Below, in pieces: positions 7,229 to 14,381 of a stretch of 29,880 nt of DNA (position 1 is the stretch's first letter; each line of letters opens with the position of its first letter). A program made the position numbers and the translations under genes. Origin of the DNA: Erysipelotrichaceae bacterium (GTDB lineage: Bacteria > Bacillota_I > Bacilli_A > Erysipelotrichales > Erysipelotrichaceae); the NCBI GenBank assembly GCA_003520745.1, contig DOUE01000001.1:51175-81054 (forward strand). Reading direction: 5' to 3'. Under the pieces are notes generated by a model, which saw only the letters and a list, made by a program, of their open reading frames with translations, was not told the origin of the DNA and searched no databases.

Positions 7229-7768
7229 ATGGACGAAGAACGTTGTTTGAACTGCGGGAGTACGCATGTGATGAAGGTGGAATACGGGATGCCCGACGAC
7301 GCCATGGTCGCGCGCATCGAGGCCGGGGAGATCCTGCACGGTGGATGTAAAGTAAACGGGTTGACCCAATCGCTTTTCTGCATGGATTGCGTAACACGCT
7401 TCGACCCGGTCAGTACGCCCGAGTTCATGTCGGCGCTCCAGCGGATCAAATTCACACGAAACGGCGAGTCGTTCGACATCGTCCTTGAACATGGGGATTC
7501 CGGGATCGAGAGACTGGTCGTGACCCAGGAATGTAAAACGACGATCATCGCGAATCATCGGCACATCGACCAACTGATTCAATGCGGACTCGAGTTCTGG
7601 AACCAGACGGGATTCTTGGAGAAGGACGAGGCCGGGGAATGGCGACTTGAATGGGTCGCGGAAGGATATTTCCGAAACGACGAGCTGGTTTCAGGGAACC
7701 GGCGCGCCCCTTACGCCTTTGACCGATGGCTGGACTTCCTTGCGGGACTTCCGGTTTTTGAACGCTGA
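7229..7768 (+). CDS. Uncharacterised zinc-ribbon protein
   Basis: A 179-residue soluble protein of unknown function. Its N-terminal quarter carries two CxxC knuckles, Cys6-LN-Cys9 and Cys51-MD-Cys54, with an extra Cys40 in GGC. This is a zinc-ribbon pattern found in small conserved bacterial proteins of similar layout (CxxCGS…VEYGMP…GEI…GGC…CxDC). The remaining 120 residues are mixed alpha/beta with no motif I know; CNHRH-like metal sites are absent. GAGG at 7218-7221 precedes the ATG by 7 bases. It is divergent from the HxlR gene and ends before a terminator, so it is monocistronic. A link to HxlR regulation is possible only by position. Confidence 0.75.
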   Translation: MDEERCLNCGSTHVMKVEYGMPDDAMVARIEAGEILHGGCKVNGLTQSLFCMDCVTRFDPVSTPEFMSALQRIKFTRNGESFDIVLEHGDSGIERLVVTQECKTTIIANHRHIDQLIQCGLEFWNQTGFLEKDEAGEWRLEWVAEGYFRNDELVSGNRRAPYAFDRWLDFLAGLPVFER

Positions 7769-7791
7769 AAACGAAACAAACCATGATTTGA

Positions 7792-7820
7792 TAAGGGTCG
7801 TACGACTCTTTTTCTTTTTC
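7792..7820 (+). terminator. Terminator after the zinc-ribbon gene
   Basis: AAGGGTC/GACTCTT pairs (one G-U) around a GTAC loop, followed by TTTCTTTTTC. Confidence 0.75.
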
Positions 7821-7830
7821 CAAAAAAATG

Positions 7831-7839
7831 TGGCATAAT
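7831..7839 (+). promoter_or_regulatory. Extended -10 promoter of the sixA-CHAD operon
   Basis: TGgCATAAT lies 32 bases before the sixA start codon. No convincing -35 box is present; the upstream sequence is the T-run of the previous terminator. Confidence 0.5.
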
Positions 7840-7871
7840 AAGATTACAACGTGGGGAAGAAAGGAGCATCG

Positions 7872-8348
7872 ATGGACAAAACCGTCATTTTCATACGTCA
7901 TACCGAAGCTCAGACCATTGCGGAGGAGAGCGACGACAAACTCCGCAAACTAACGGAAAAAGGGAAGATCGACGCCAAGAAGATCGCCCGCAGCATCCGT
8001 CCGATCCTAAAGAAGGATTCGATCACGATTCTAAGTAGCTCGCTGATCCGCGCCATGGAAACCGCGAACCTCATCGCCAAGAAGTTGGACAGCGTCGCGA
8101 TCGAAACCGATTGGATCGCCGGTGGAAGCATGGGCAAACTACAAGACGCGATCTTGGCCTGTACGACCGAAGTCTTGATCATCGTCGGTCATGAACCGAC
8201 CTTAAGCCAGTGGATCGAAAGTTTCACCCATGCGAAACTCCCGATGAAAAAAGGAACGGCGTGCGCCTTGAAATTCGGGGAGGATGTCGCCGAAGGGGCG
8301 GATCTGCTTTGGTACATCGACAAGAACGCCCTACCTTGGAATGAATGA
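7872..8348 (+). CDS. sixA: SixA-like phosphohistidine phosphatase
   Basis: A 158-residue histidine-phosphatase (phosphoglycerate-mutase-like) enzyme of the short SixA branch. The catalytic RHT motif is Arg9-His10-Thr11 in IFIRHTEAQ. The second catalytic histidine is His107 in IIVGHEPTLSQW, and SSSLIRAMETANLI matches the conserved middle motif. SixA enzymes remove phosphate from phosphohistidine; in E. coli the known target is the nitrogen-related PTS phosphotransfer protein. AAAGGAG precedes ATG 7872; a longer frame from GTG 7851 would start upstream of that site. It overlaps the CHAD gene by 8 bases, so the two proteins are probably made together and may act on the same phosphate or polyphosphate pathway. 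Confidence 0.9.
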   Translation: MDKTVIFIRHTEAQTIAEESDDKLRKLTEKGKIDAKKIARSIRPILKKDSITILSSSLIRAMETANLIAKKLDSVAIETDWIAGGSMGKLQDAILACTTEVLIIVGHEPTLSQWIESFTHAKLPMKKGTACALKFGEDVAEGADLLWYIDKNALPWNE

Positions 8349-9360
8349 CCAACCGAGTTCGATCACAATCCTTTTTCATGATTCCGAAAACTATCGCAGA
8401 TTGATTTCGATCGCCAACCGGAATCAGAAGAACCATGGCGAAGAGTTCGAATTCACCTTCGGAACATCGTCGGTTTTTTTGCGTCGTACGGCGAACCCGA
8501 AAGAAATCATGCTTTATACCCAAACTTCCTGGACGAGCCTGCTCTTCGGTACGATGCTTCTGATCGATCCCAAGCAGGTCCTTCTGACGGATTTTTACAT
8601 CGCTTCGGTACAGGATCCCTTCACGCTGGAGTTTATACGTTGCATCCATGAATGCGCGATCGCTTGCGCCGACTGTTTCACGACGACGGACGATCCCGAG
8701 AAATTCCACCGGTTCCGTTTGTCACTGCGGGCATATCGTTCGTTTCTGGGCATCGCACGCAAGTTCGGTGTGAAAGAGGTCAAGCCGCTACGTTCCCGCT
8801 GCCGCTTACTCTCCAAGTCCGGGAATGCACTTCGCGACAACGATGTGCGCCTGGCATATTTCACGAAATTCGAAGCGACACCGGTCCCTGGTTTATTGGA
8901 TGAGAACGCGCTGTTGCGCGATGGGGCTCTCGATGGATTGGTCGAATCGGCAAGCGCGCTGTGGTTTGAGTCCTTACGTATCGCGACCCAAGTCCAAGTC
9001 GCTTTTGGTTTCATCAAGAAACTCAGGCAGACTTGCCGTAAGGAAAACAAACGGATCATTACGCGCTGGACCGATTTGGATCTTCATGACGACGACGAAG
9101 TCCATGCGTTTCGAATCCGTTTAAAGAAGCATTCGTATGCGTTGAACGTATTGAAAACCCATGGTTCTTCGACGGAATCGCTCATCAAATCCGTGAAGGC
9201 CGTCCAGTCCAGACTCGGCGACATCCGCGATCTGCGTCGCTTCTATGTATTGCCCGGATTGGATTGCGAGACGCGCTATCGCGCCGTCTCTCGCCTATCT
9301 TCACTTGAGAGAGAAGTACGGACGCTACGCATTGAAGAGTGGAAAAAATCGAAACCATAA
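8341..9360 (+). CDS. CHAD-domain (polyphosphate-binding) protein
   Basis: The 339-residue product contains a CHAD domain, an all-helical module with conserved histidines and basic residues that binds inorganic polyphosphate. The internal duplication typical of CHAD is visible: KFHRFRLSLRAYR (His123, Arg126) and EVHAFRIRLKKHSY (His255, Arg258), followed by LGDIRDLRRF. About 90 N-terminal residues lie before the domain; they look like beta strands but lack the ExExK motif of a CYTH (triphosphate tunnel) domain. I start at ATG 8341, which overlaps the sixA stop; there is no clear ribosome binding site, so coupling to sixA translation is likely. A longer frame from 8284 would run inside sixA. No polyphosphate kinase or exopolyphosphatase gene is nearby. 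Confidence 0.85.
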   Translation: MNDQPSSITILFHDSENYRRLISIANRNQKNHGEEFEFTFGTSSVFLRRTANPKEIMLYTQTSWTSLLFGTMLLIDPKQVLLTDFYIASVQDPFTLEFIRCIHECAIACADCFTTTDDPEKFHRFRLSLRAYRSFLGIARKFGVKEVKPLRSRCRLLSKSGNALRDNDVRLAYFTKFEATPVPGLLDENALLRDGALDGLVESASALWFESLRIATQVQVAFGFIKKLRQTCRKENKRIITRWTDLDLHDDDEVHAFRIRLKKHSYALNVLKTHGSSTESLIKSVKAVQSRLGDIRDLRRFYVLPGLDCETRYRAVSRLSSLEREVRTLRIEEWKKSKP

Positions 9361-9385
9361 ACACCGAGGGAAACCGCGGTGTTTT
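9359..9385 (+). terminator. Probable terminator after the CHAD gene
   Basis: AAACACCG/CGGTGTTT form an 8-bp stem with a 10-base loop. The trailing T-run is only four long, so strength is uncertain. Confidence 0.6.
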
Positions 9386-9449
9386 CATGTCGGAACAGGG
9401 AATCAATCGTTCAAAATCAATAAATTATGCATAAAAATCGAAAAGGATG

Positions 9450-9458
9450 TGATAAAAT
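9450..9458 (+). promoter_or_regulatory. Extended -10 promoter of the second HAD gene
   Basis: TGaTAAAAT lies 27 bases before the start codon in an A/T-rich stretch. A 10-bp palindrome TTATGCATAA is at 9425-9434, roughly where a -35 region or operator would sit. Confidence 0.5.
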
Positions 9459-9485
9459 ATCCATATGAAAAAGCGAGGTGGCACG

Positions 9486-10361
9486 ATGGAGATAAAGATG
9501 ATCGTCATGGATATGGACGGTACGCTGCTGAAACAGGATCAGACCATCTCGGAATTGACGCGACTTGAGTTGCTGAAGCAACAAGGGAAGGGCGTCGTTT
9601 TCGTGTTGGCTTCCGGACGGCATCACAAAGTGTTGCAACGCCACGGGAGTCTGTTGGGGATGGATGACCATAAAGGCTATTATATCGGCGTCAACGGGGT
9701 CGAAATCGTCCGTTCGGATACGCTGGACGTCCTGCGCAAGATCACCTTACGCATGGAAGAAGTCCGTGAAATCATCGGGTTCGTGATGCCCTACAAGATG
9801 GAAGTCATGGCCGTCAAAGACCAGAGCATCTACGACTTCATCCCCGAACCTCTCCTCAAACGCAAAGAAGCCTATCGCGATGAAAAAGGGATGGCGAAGG
9901 ATGTCCCTTTGTGTGCCGGCACCTTCGGCTTGGTCGTCGACCAACGTAAAAACTATACATCCATCCGCTTCGGGAAAGATCCGGAAGAAATCGATACGTT
10001 CTACTATAAAATCTGTGTCGCCGAAGAACCGGAAACCCTCAAGGCGTTTTATCCGATCCTGATGGAAAAGTTCAGTGAACGTTATTCGATCGCCCGCACC
10101 AGCGAGCGTTGGATCGAACTGACCCCCAAGGAAGCGGACAAAGGATTGGCGCTCCGCCATGTCATGGAAATGGAAAACATTCCAAAGGAAAACGTCCTGG
10201 TTTTCGGTGACGGCGAGAACGACCTCCCCCTCTATCGCGAATGCATCCATACCGTCGCGATGGGGAATGCGATGGAAAGCGTGAAAAACATCGCCGAATA
10301 CGTGACGGAAAGCAATGAAAACGACGGAATCGGCGTCTTCCTAAAAAAAATAGGCGTTTAG
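9486..10361 (+). CDS. HAD-superfamily (Cof-type) phosphatase
   Basis: A 291-residue Cof/IIB-type HAD hydrolase. Motif I is VMDMDGTLLKQD with Asp9 and Asp11. Motif II is FVLASGRHH, and motif IV is VFGDGENDLPLYREC. A large cap domain lies between about residues 90 and 200. It probably removes phosphate from small phosphorylated metabolites; the specific substrate is unknown. GAGGTG lies 6 bases before ATG 9486; the ATG at 9465 would give seven extra residues with no ribosome binding site. Its TAG stop lies in a hairpin shared with the convergent membrane-protein gene. It is a distant paralogue of the HAD protein at 2504-3322. Confidence 0.9.
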   Translation: MEIKMIVMDMDGTLLKQDQTISELTRLELLKQQGKGVVFVLASGRHHKVLQRHGSLLGMDDHKGYYIGVNGVEIVRSDTLDVLRKITLRMEEVREIIGFVMPYKMEVMAVKDQSIYDFIPEPLLKRKEAYRDEKGMAKDVPLCAGTFGLVVDQRKNYTSIRFGKDPEEIDTFYYKICVAEEPETLKAFYPILMEKFSERYSIARTSERWIELTPKEADKGLALRHVMEMENIPKENVLVFGDGENDLPLYRECIHTVAMGNAMESVKNIAEYVTESNENDGIGVFLKKIGV

Positions 10362-10368
10362 CCTATTT
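10343..10368 (-). terminator. Terminator hairpin holding both convergent stop codons
   Basis: AAATAGGC/GCCTATTT forms an 8-bp stem with a GTTTA loop. The minus strand continues into eight T, a strong terminator. The plus strand has only TTTGCG after the hairpin, so it is weaker for the HAD gene. The two TAG stops (10359-10361 plus, 10363-10365 minus) both lie in the hairpin. Confidence 0.85.
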
Positions 10369-10833
10369 GCGTGTGAGTCCGAATACCTTTGCGTGAATCT
10401 CTTTCTCCTTGGCGTATTTGTGGAAAAGTTTCGCGATCTTCGAACTCTTGAAACTCTCGATCGCAAAGTGTTCGCCATTCAGCATATTCACTTCGATGGC
10501 TTCCCCCATCGCGATGCCCGGGTTGAATTTCCAGTCGTTCATCTCGACCCACGGAAGATGATGGACGATGCTTTGGTCCTGGGGAGCGAAGACGCTCACC
10601 CCGTCTTCATAGATTTCGGTGACCAGGCGGTCCTTGATGCGGTATAGCGAAAAGGCGATCGTCGCCAGGATGATCAGTCCGAAGACGACCATGACCGGTT
10701 TGGTCGTGACCACCAGGATCAAGCCCAATACACCCATGAAGATCAGATTCGGATAGGGTCTCAGATTGACCCTCAACAACGGTTTGACGCCGCGCTTATG
10801 GTCGGCGTTGACAAGATATTTCGACGTTTCCAT
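10363..10833 (-). CDS. Membrane protein with PH-like C-terminal domain
   Basis: A 156-residue protein with two adjacent transmembrane segments at about residues 29-46 and 48-66 (NLIFMGVLGLILVV, then VMVVFGLIILATIAFSLY). A roughly 90-residue cytoplasmic domain follows that resembles bacterial PH-like domains (RLVTEIYEDGVSVF…HHLPWVEMNDW…IEVNMLNGEHFAIESF). Function is unknown. GAGGG precedes the ATG at 10833 at normal spacing. The longer frame from 10860 is rejected because that ATG lies upstream of the predicted transcription start of a good promoter at 10862-10890. It is divergent from another small membrane protein. Confidence 0.7.
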   Translation of the reverse strand: METSKYLVNADHKRGVKPLLRVNLRPYPNLIFMGVLGLILVVTTKPVMVVFGLIILATIAFSLYRIKDRLVTEIYEDGVSVFAPQDQSIVHHLPWVEMNDWKFNPGIAMGEAIEVNMLNGEHFAIESFKSSKIAKLFHKYAKEKEIHAKVFGLTRK

Positions 10834-10861
10834 CTTCATCCCTCGATTTCTTACTGACATC

Positions 10862-10890
10862 AGTATAGTTTAAGAAGGCGAAGTTGGCAA
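10862..10890 (-). promoter_or_regulatory. Promoter of the PH-like membrane protein gene
   Basis: On the minus strand TTGCCA and TATACT are 17 bases apart, one mismatch each to consensus. Confidence 0.7.
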
Positions 10891-10929
10891 CGAGGACTTA
10901 CGGAAAAAAAGACGTTGAGAAGTTCGCTA

Positions 10930-10938
10930 TGATACAAT
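10930..10938 (+). promoter_or_regulatory. Extended -10 promoter for the 10969 gene and the SIS/nagA unit
   Basis: TGaTACAAT lies 30 bases before the start codon. No good -35 hexamer is at the right distance. Confidence 0.5.
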
Positions 10939-10968
10939 AGTGACGAAAGACAAGGAAGGTAGCACCTT

Positions 10969-11454
10969 ATGTGGATCATTCTCTTCTCGATCGCGTTGGC
11001 GATCAGCTTTGTTTACTTGAATGCCGTTCCGTATCTGCGTTTGAAGGATTTCTTGAAGGCGCAGGCGGAAAGCGGACGGACGTTCACACGTCTCAACGAT
11101 GCGAAAGTCTGGGTGTCGATCCAAGTGGCGATGATTCTTTTCTCGATCATCCTGGGCATCATCGACCGGCAGAACGAATCCACCGTCGCGATCGCGATCG
11201 CCTTGACCGGCTCCTTCGGCGGCAATATTTTCGCGGCGCAGGTCAACCGCTGCCTCTATTACAACGAGTCGGGATTCATCATGGGAAATAAATACATCCC
11301 CTACAAGAGCGTCAAGGATTTCGAACGCAAACGCGGTGTCCTGCGTATCGTCGATGTCACCACCTATAGCGGTGAAAGAGGCAAGATGACCCCGGGATGC
11401 GCGAACATGGTCCGCACTCAGAAAGAAGCGCGCGAGAAAAGGAAGGAAAAATAA
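10969..11454 (+). CDS. Small membrane protein of unknown function
   Basis: The 161-residue protein has three hydrophobic segments: residues 2-22 (IILFSIALAISFVYL), about 48-65 (VSIQVAMILFSIILGII) and about 71-90 (STVAIAIALTGSFGGNIF). The C-terminal 70 residues look like a small strand-rich PH-like domain (CLYYNESGFIMGNKYIPYKSV…RGVLRIVDV) and end in a very basic tail. The first segment could be an uncleaved signal anchor. AAGGAAGG precedes the ATG. Its TAA shares one base with the ATG of the SIS-domain gene, so the two are cotranscribed and coupled. This links an unknown membrane protein to the amino-sugar locus, or merely places it at the operon head. Confidence 0.7.
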   Translation: MWIILFSIALAISFVYLNAVPYLRLKDFLKAQAESGRTFTRLNDAKVWVSIQVAMILFSIILGIIDRQNESTVAIAIALTGSFGGNIFAAQVNRCLYYNESGFIMGNKYIPYKSVKDFERKRGVLRIVDVTTYSGERGKMTPGCANMVRTQKEAREKRKEK

Positions 11455-12188
11455 TGCTGAAAGAACGGTTCTTTTTGGAAGCCGAAAAACTCTTCGAGAC
11501 GATCCGAAACACGCAAACGACGGCGATCGAACAAGCCGGCGAGATCATCGCCGACAAGATTTCCAACGGGGGCAACGTTTACCTTTTCGATACCGGACAC
11601 ATCGTCGATTCGGAAATCTATAACCGCGTCGGCGGCTTGGTCCTCATGCGCCGATTCACCTACGACATCCTGGTCAACGACCACTCGCGTGAGAAAACCT
11701 GCCGGGATTACCGCCATGAAGAAAACATGGCCGGCGTCACGCGATACATCCTTCAACTTTCCAACTTGAAGAGCGGCGATGTGTTGATCATCGGTTCGGT
11801 CTCGGGGAAAACCATCAACGTGGTCGACCTGGCGATCGAAGCGCGCAAAATGGGGATCTTCGTCGTGAGTCTCACCTCCGTCGTCTTTTCCTCCCAGCTG
11901 ACCTCGCTGCATGCAAGCAAACAACTTCTTTACGAAGTCAGTGATTTCGTCCTTGACAATTGCGCCCCTTACGGGGATGCGATGATGGATGTGGAAGGTT
12001 TACCCAGCAAGATCATCCCCGCTTCCGGATTGGCCGCCGCCTACATCATGTGGGCGCTTAACGCACAGATCATCGAATGCCTGATGAAACTCGGCATCGA
12101 ACCGGGAGTTCTCCGCAGTGTCAACATCGAGGGGAACCGGGAATACAATCAAACCCTCGAACAAAGATATATCGAAAAAGGGTATTAA
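11454..12188 (+). CDS. SIS-domain phosphosugar-binding protein (UPF0309-like)
   Basis: A 244-residue single SIS (sugar isomerase) domain protein. The domain runs from about residue 20 to 200: VYLFDTGHIVDSEIYNR occupies the first phosphate loop, where relatives have GSGHS, and VLIIGSVSGKTINVVDLAIEARKMGIFVVSLTS is the second sugar-phosphate loop. C-terminal helices carry AAYIMWALNAQIIECLMKLG. It is homologous in layout to the protein at 17446-18150. SIS proteins of this size isomerise or bind phosphosugars; the reaction is unknown. It starts on the last base of the upstream stop (TAATG) and is followed 15 bases later by the NagA-type gene, so it probably handles the phosphosugar made or used by that deacetylase. 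The Asp-Thr-Gly-His variant loop is unusual. Confidence 0.85.
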   Translation: MLKERFFLEAEKLFETIRNTQTTAIEQAGEIIADKISNGGNVYLFDTGHIVDSEIYNRVGGLVLMRRFTYDILVNDHSREKTCRDYRHEENMAGVTRYILQLSNLKSGDVLIIGSVSGKTINVVDLAIEARKMGIFVVSLTSVVFSSQLTSLHASKQLLYEVSDFVLDNCAPYGDAMMDVEGLPSKIIPASGLAAAYIMWALNAQIIECLMKLGIEPGVLRSVNIEGNREYNQTLEQRYIEKGY

Positions 12189-12203
12189 CCCAAGGAGGTT
12201 ATC

Positions 12204-13343
12204 GTGGTTATTCAAAGCGAAAACGTTTGGATCAACGAGCGGTTTTCACCGGCCGCCTTATGGATCGAAGATGGGAAAATCAAGGAAATCATGCCCTACG
12301 GCAGTACGAAAGCGGATGTGGATTACGGGAAGTCGCGCATTTTCCCCGGCTTCATCGACATCCATTCCCACGGCTATCAAGGCGCCAACGCCAACCGCAT
12401 GAGCGTCGACGGATTACTGCGGTGGGTCCACGACCTTCCCGACGAAGGCGTCACTTCGTTTTTGTTTACGACCTCGACCGCGCCGGTCCAGGAACTTTAC
12501 GATTCGATGGATGTCTATCGTCAGGTCAAAGCGACAAACCCTCAAGGTGCGCATATGCTGGGCATCCACATGGAAGGTCCGTTCCTGTCGAAAGAATTCA
12601 AAGGCGCGCACAATCCGGAATGGTTGCTTGAACCCAAACTCGAGAACTTCATGCCATTCTATGACCGTTTCAAGGACGAACTCAAGATGATCGCGATCGC
12701 GATCGAACGCGACGAAGACTTGGCCATGAGTAAATTCTGTATCGAAAAAGGCATCAAAGTCGCGATCGGACATAGCGCCGCGACGTTTGAAGACTGCAAG
12801 AAAGCCCGTGAAATCGGCGTGGACGATTTCACCCATACCTTCAATGCGATGAAAGGGCTGCACCATCGTGAGCCCGGGGCAGCCGGGGCCGCGATGCGCT
12901 TCGACGATATGTACGCCGAGTTGATCGCGGATGGCGTGCATGTGCATTTCGATGTCGCCAATTTGTTGGGGATGCGCAAAGGGAAAGACAAGCTGATCAC
13001 CGTCACCGATGCGGTCGCCATCAAAGGCTTACCGCAAGGGGTCTATCATTTCCCCGACCGTACCGTCACCATCGACGACAAAGGGTGCGGGCATCTTGAA
13101 GACGGACGATTGGCCGGAAGTTCCAACAAAATGAACGATCTGATGCGCAATTTGGTCGGACCGATCGAACTGCCCTGGGACATCGCCGTCAACAGCCTGA
13201 CGATCAACCCGGCGACCTACCTTGGACTTGAGAAACACAAAGGGAAACTGGCGGCCGGCTATGACGCCGACATCACCGTCCTCGATGAGAATTTCAACGT
13301 CGTCAATACCTATGTGAGCGGCGTCAGCGCCGCGGGAGTGTAA
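12204..13343 (+). CDS. nagA: N-acetylglucosamine-6-phosphate deacetylase (NagA type)
   Basis: A 379-residue amidohydrolase-superfamily enzyme that removes the acetyl group from N-acetyl-hexosamine 6-phosphate in the cytoplasm, giving the amino-sugar phosphate and acetate. Visible motifs are the amidohydrolase DIHSHG (His54, His56), HMEGPFL (Glu124), GHSAAT (His190), FTHTFNAM (His211) and the catalytic Asp269 in VTDAVA. Together these match the NagA metal site and acid/base. The start is GTG 12204, with AAGGAGG at 12192-12198 directly before it and no better ATG. It follows a SIS gene and is only 1 base from the next gene. AgaA (N-acetylgalactosamine 6-phosphate) is an alternative specificity. 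No NagB deaminase is in the window. Confidence 0.92.
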   Translation: MVIQSENVWINERFSPAALWIEDGKIKEIMPYGSTKADVDYGKSRIFPGFIDIHSHGYQGANANRMSVDGLLRWVHDLPDEGVTSFLFTTSTAPVQELYDSMDVYRQVKATNPQGAHMLGIHMEGPFLSKEFKGAHNPEWLLEPKLENFMPFYDRFKDELKMIAIAIERDEDLAMSKFCIEKGIKVAIGHSAATFEDCKKAREIGVDDFTHTFNAMKGLHHREPGAAGAAMRFDDMYAELIADGVHVHFDVANLLGMRKGKDKLITVTDAVAIKGLPQGVYHFPDRTVTIDDKGCGHLEDGRLAGSSNKMNDLMRNLVGPIELPWDIAVNSLTINPATYLGLEKHKGKLAAGYDADITVLDENFNVVNTYVSGVSAAGV

Positions 13344-13344
13344 G

Positions 13345-14292
13345 ATGAGTCAGAATGAATTCCGCGACCAGATCGCGAAATACGGGGTGTTTTTAGGGCG
13401 TAGGGATACCTACAAACGCAAAGCGTTGCTTGTGGCGACGCTGAAACAAGAAATCGAACCCTATGGCTATCCGGTCAAAGGCATCGCGGACAAAGTCCGC
13501 TTTTCCAAAGCCATCAACATCCATATCGGCAACGTCGACCATGCGCAAACCTTGGTTATCGCCCATTACGACCAACCCAACCGGATGTTTTTCGCGCATG
13601 GGGAATTCGATCCCTTCTATGAAACGCGTCATCTTCTCCCTCAACTCTTCAGCGAAAACGTCGTCCAGATCGCCGTCTTGTTGGCCGCCATGGTTTCCTT
13701 GACGCTGATCAACCAAGTCAGCGAACTGTGGGTGACTTTGGTTTCATTGGTGCTTTTCACCATCGTCTTGCTTTATACCTTCGTCAAGTATCCCAAAGGG
13801 CTCAAGAACCGCTACAACTTCAATAAAAACAATTCGTCCTTGTTCGCGATCCTCGAGTTTATCAAAAACAACCCCAAGAAAACCAACATCGCCTTCATCC
13901 TGACGGATAACCAATGCCTCAACCATCACGGAGATGTCATGGTCAAGAAGATGCTGGAGGAGAATTTGAAGAAAGCACGCGTGATCCATCTCGATAGCGT
14001 CGGGAAGGGGAGTACCCTTCAAGTCGCATGCAAGATCCAAAACGAGGACTTGGCGGACAAGGTGATCGCGTCGTATGAGGGGTCGCTGAAGACCTACAAG
14101 CGCACGGTGGAGAGCGAAGTCGCCAACCGCACTTCCTTGTACTTCTATGAAAAAGCCGTCAGTCTGAGCGTCGGGGAATTGCGCCAGGATGATTTCGTGG
14201 TGCTGGGTCCGCAGACGCCAAACGATACCGACATCGATGAAAACCTCATCCATCAAATGGCGCGTTTACTGGAAAAAATCCGTAATCAATAA
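13345..14292 (+). CDS. Membrane protein with M28-peptidase-like motifs
   Basis: The 315-residue protein is split by two adjacent membrane segments at about residues 110-128 and 132-150 (VVQIAVLLAAMVSLTLI, WVTLVSLVLFTIVLLYTFV). The flanking soluble parts recall the M28 aminopeptidase fold: TLVIAHYDQPN (a His-x-Asp site at the place of the M28 metal motif), TNIAFILTDNQ, ARVIHLDSVGKG and a C-terminal PNDTDIDENLIHQMARLL. The Glu-Glu pair and second histidine of active M28 enzymes are not evident, so it may be inactive or use a different site. It starts 1 base after the nagA stop and probably relies on coupling. It may act on peptide-linked cell-wall fragments, but that is speculation. Confidence 0.6.
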   Translation: MSQNEFRDQIAKYGVFLGRRDTYKRKALLVATLKQEIEPYGYPVKGIADKVRFSKAINIHIGNVDHAQTLVIAHYDQPNRMFFAHGEFDPFYETRHLLPQLFSENVVQIAVLLAAMVSLTLINQVSELWVTLVSLVLFTIVLLYTFVKYPKGLKNRYNFNKNNSSLFAILEFIKNNPKKTNIAFILTDNQCLNHHGDVMVKKMLEENLKKARVIHLDSVGKGSTLQVACKIQNEDLADKVIASYEGSLKTYKRTVESEVANRTSLYFYEKAVSLSVGELRQDDFVVLGPQTPNDTDIDENLIHQMARLLEKIRNQ

Positions 14293-14317
14293 AATATGCG
14301 AAAAATTAAAGAGACTA

Positions 14318-14346
14318 TTGCATAATTAAACCACGCTCTATATAAT
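14318..14346 (+). promoter_or_regulatory. Strong promoter before the RpiR/PTS genes
   Basis: TTGCAT (14318-14323) and a perfect TATAAT (14341-14346) are 17 bases apart. A small hairpin AGGGA-AAAAA-TCCCT (14356-14370) follows in the presumed leader just before the GAGG ribosome binding site. Confidence 0.8.
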
Positions 14347-14381
14347 AGAAACATAAGGGAAAAAATCCCTCCGAGGTCCGC

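Noticed and set aside
10839..10860. Alternative ATG starts for the PH-like membrane protein
   Set aside because: The ATG at 10860 is upstream of the expected transcription start of the TTGCCA/TATACT promoter, and its spacing to GAGGG is unworkable. The ATG at 10839 is too close to GAGGG.
12690..12712. Repeats of GATCGC, which look like a dispersed repeat or methylation signal
   Set aside because: They follow from frequent ATC-GCG codon pairs within coding frames and show no preferred position between genes.
14356..14370. AGGGA-AAAAA-TCCCT hairpin as a terminator or riboswitch
   Set aside because: The stem is only 5 bp, has no T-run and lies between a strong promoter and a ribosome binding site. 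It is noted as a leader hairpin only.
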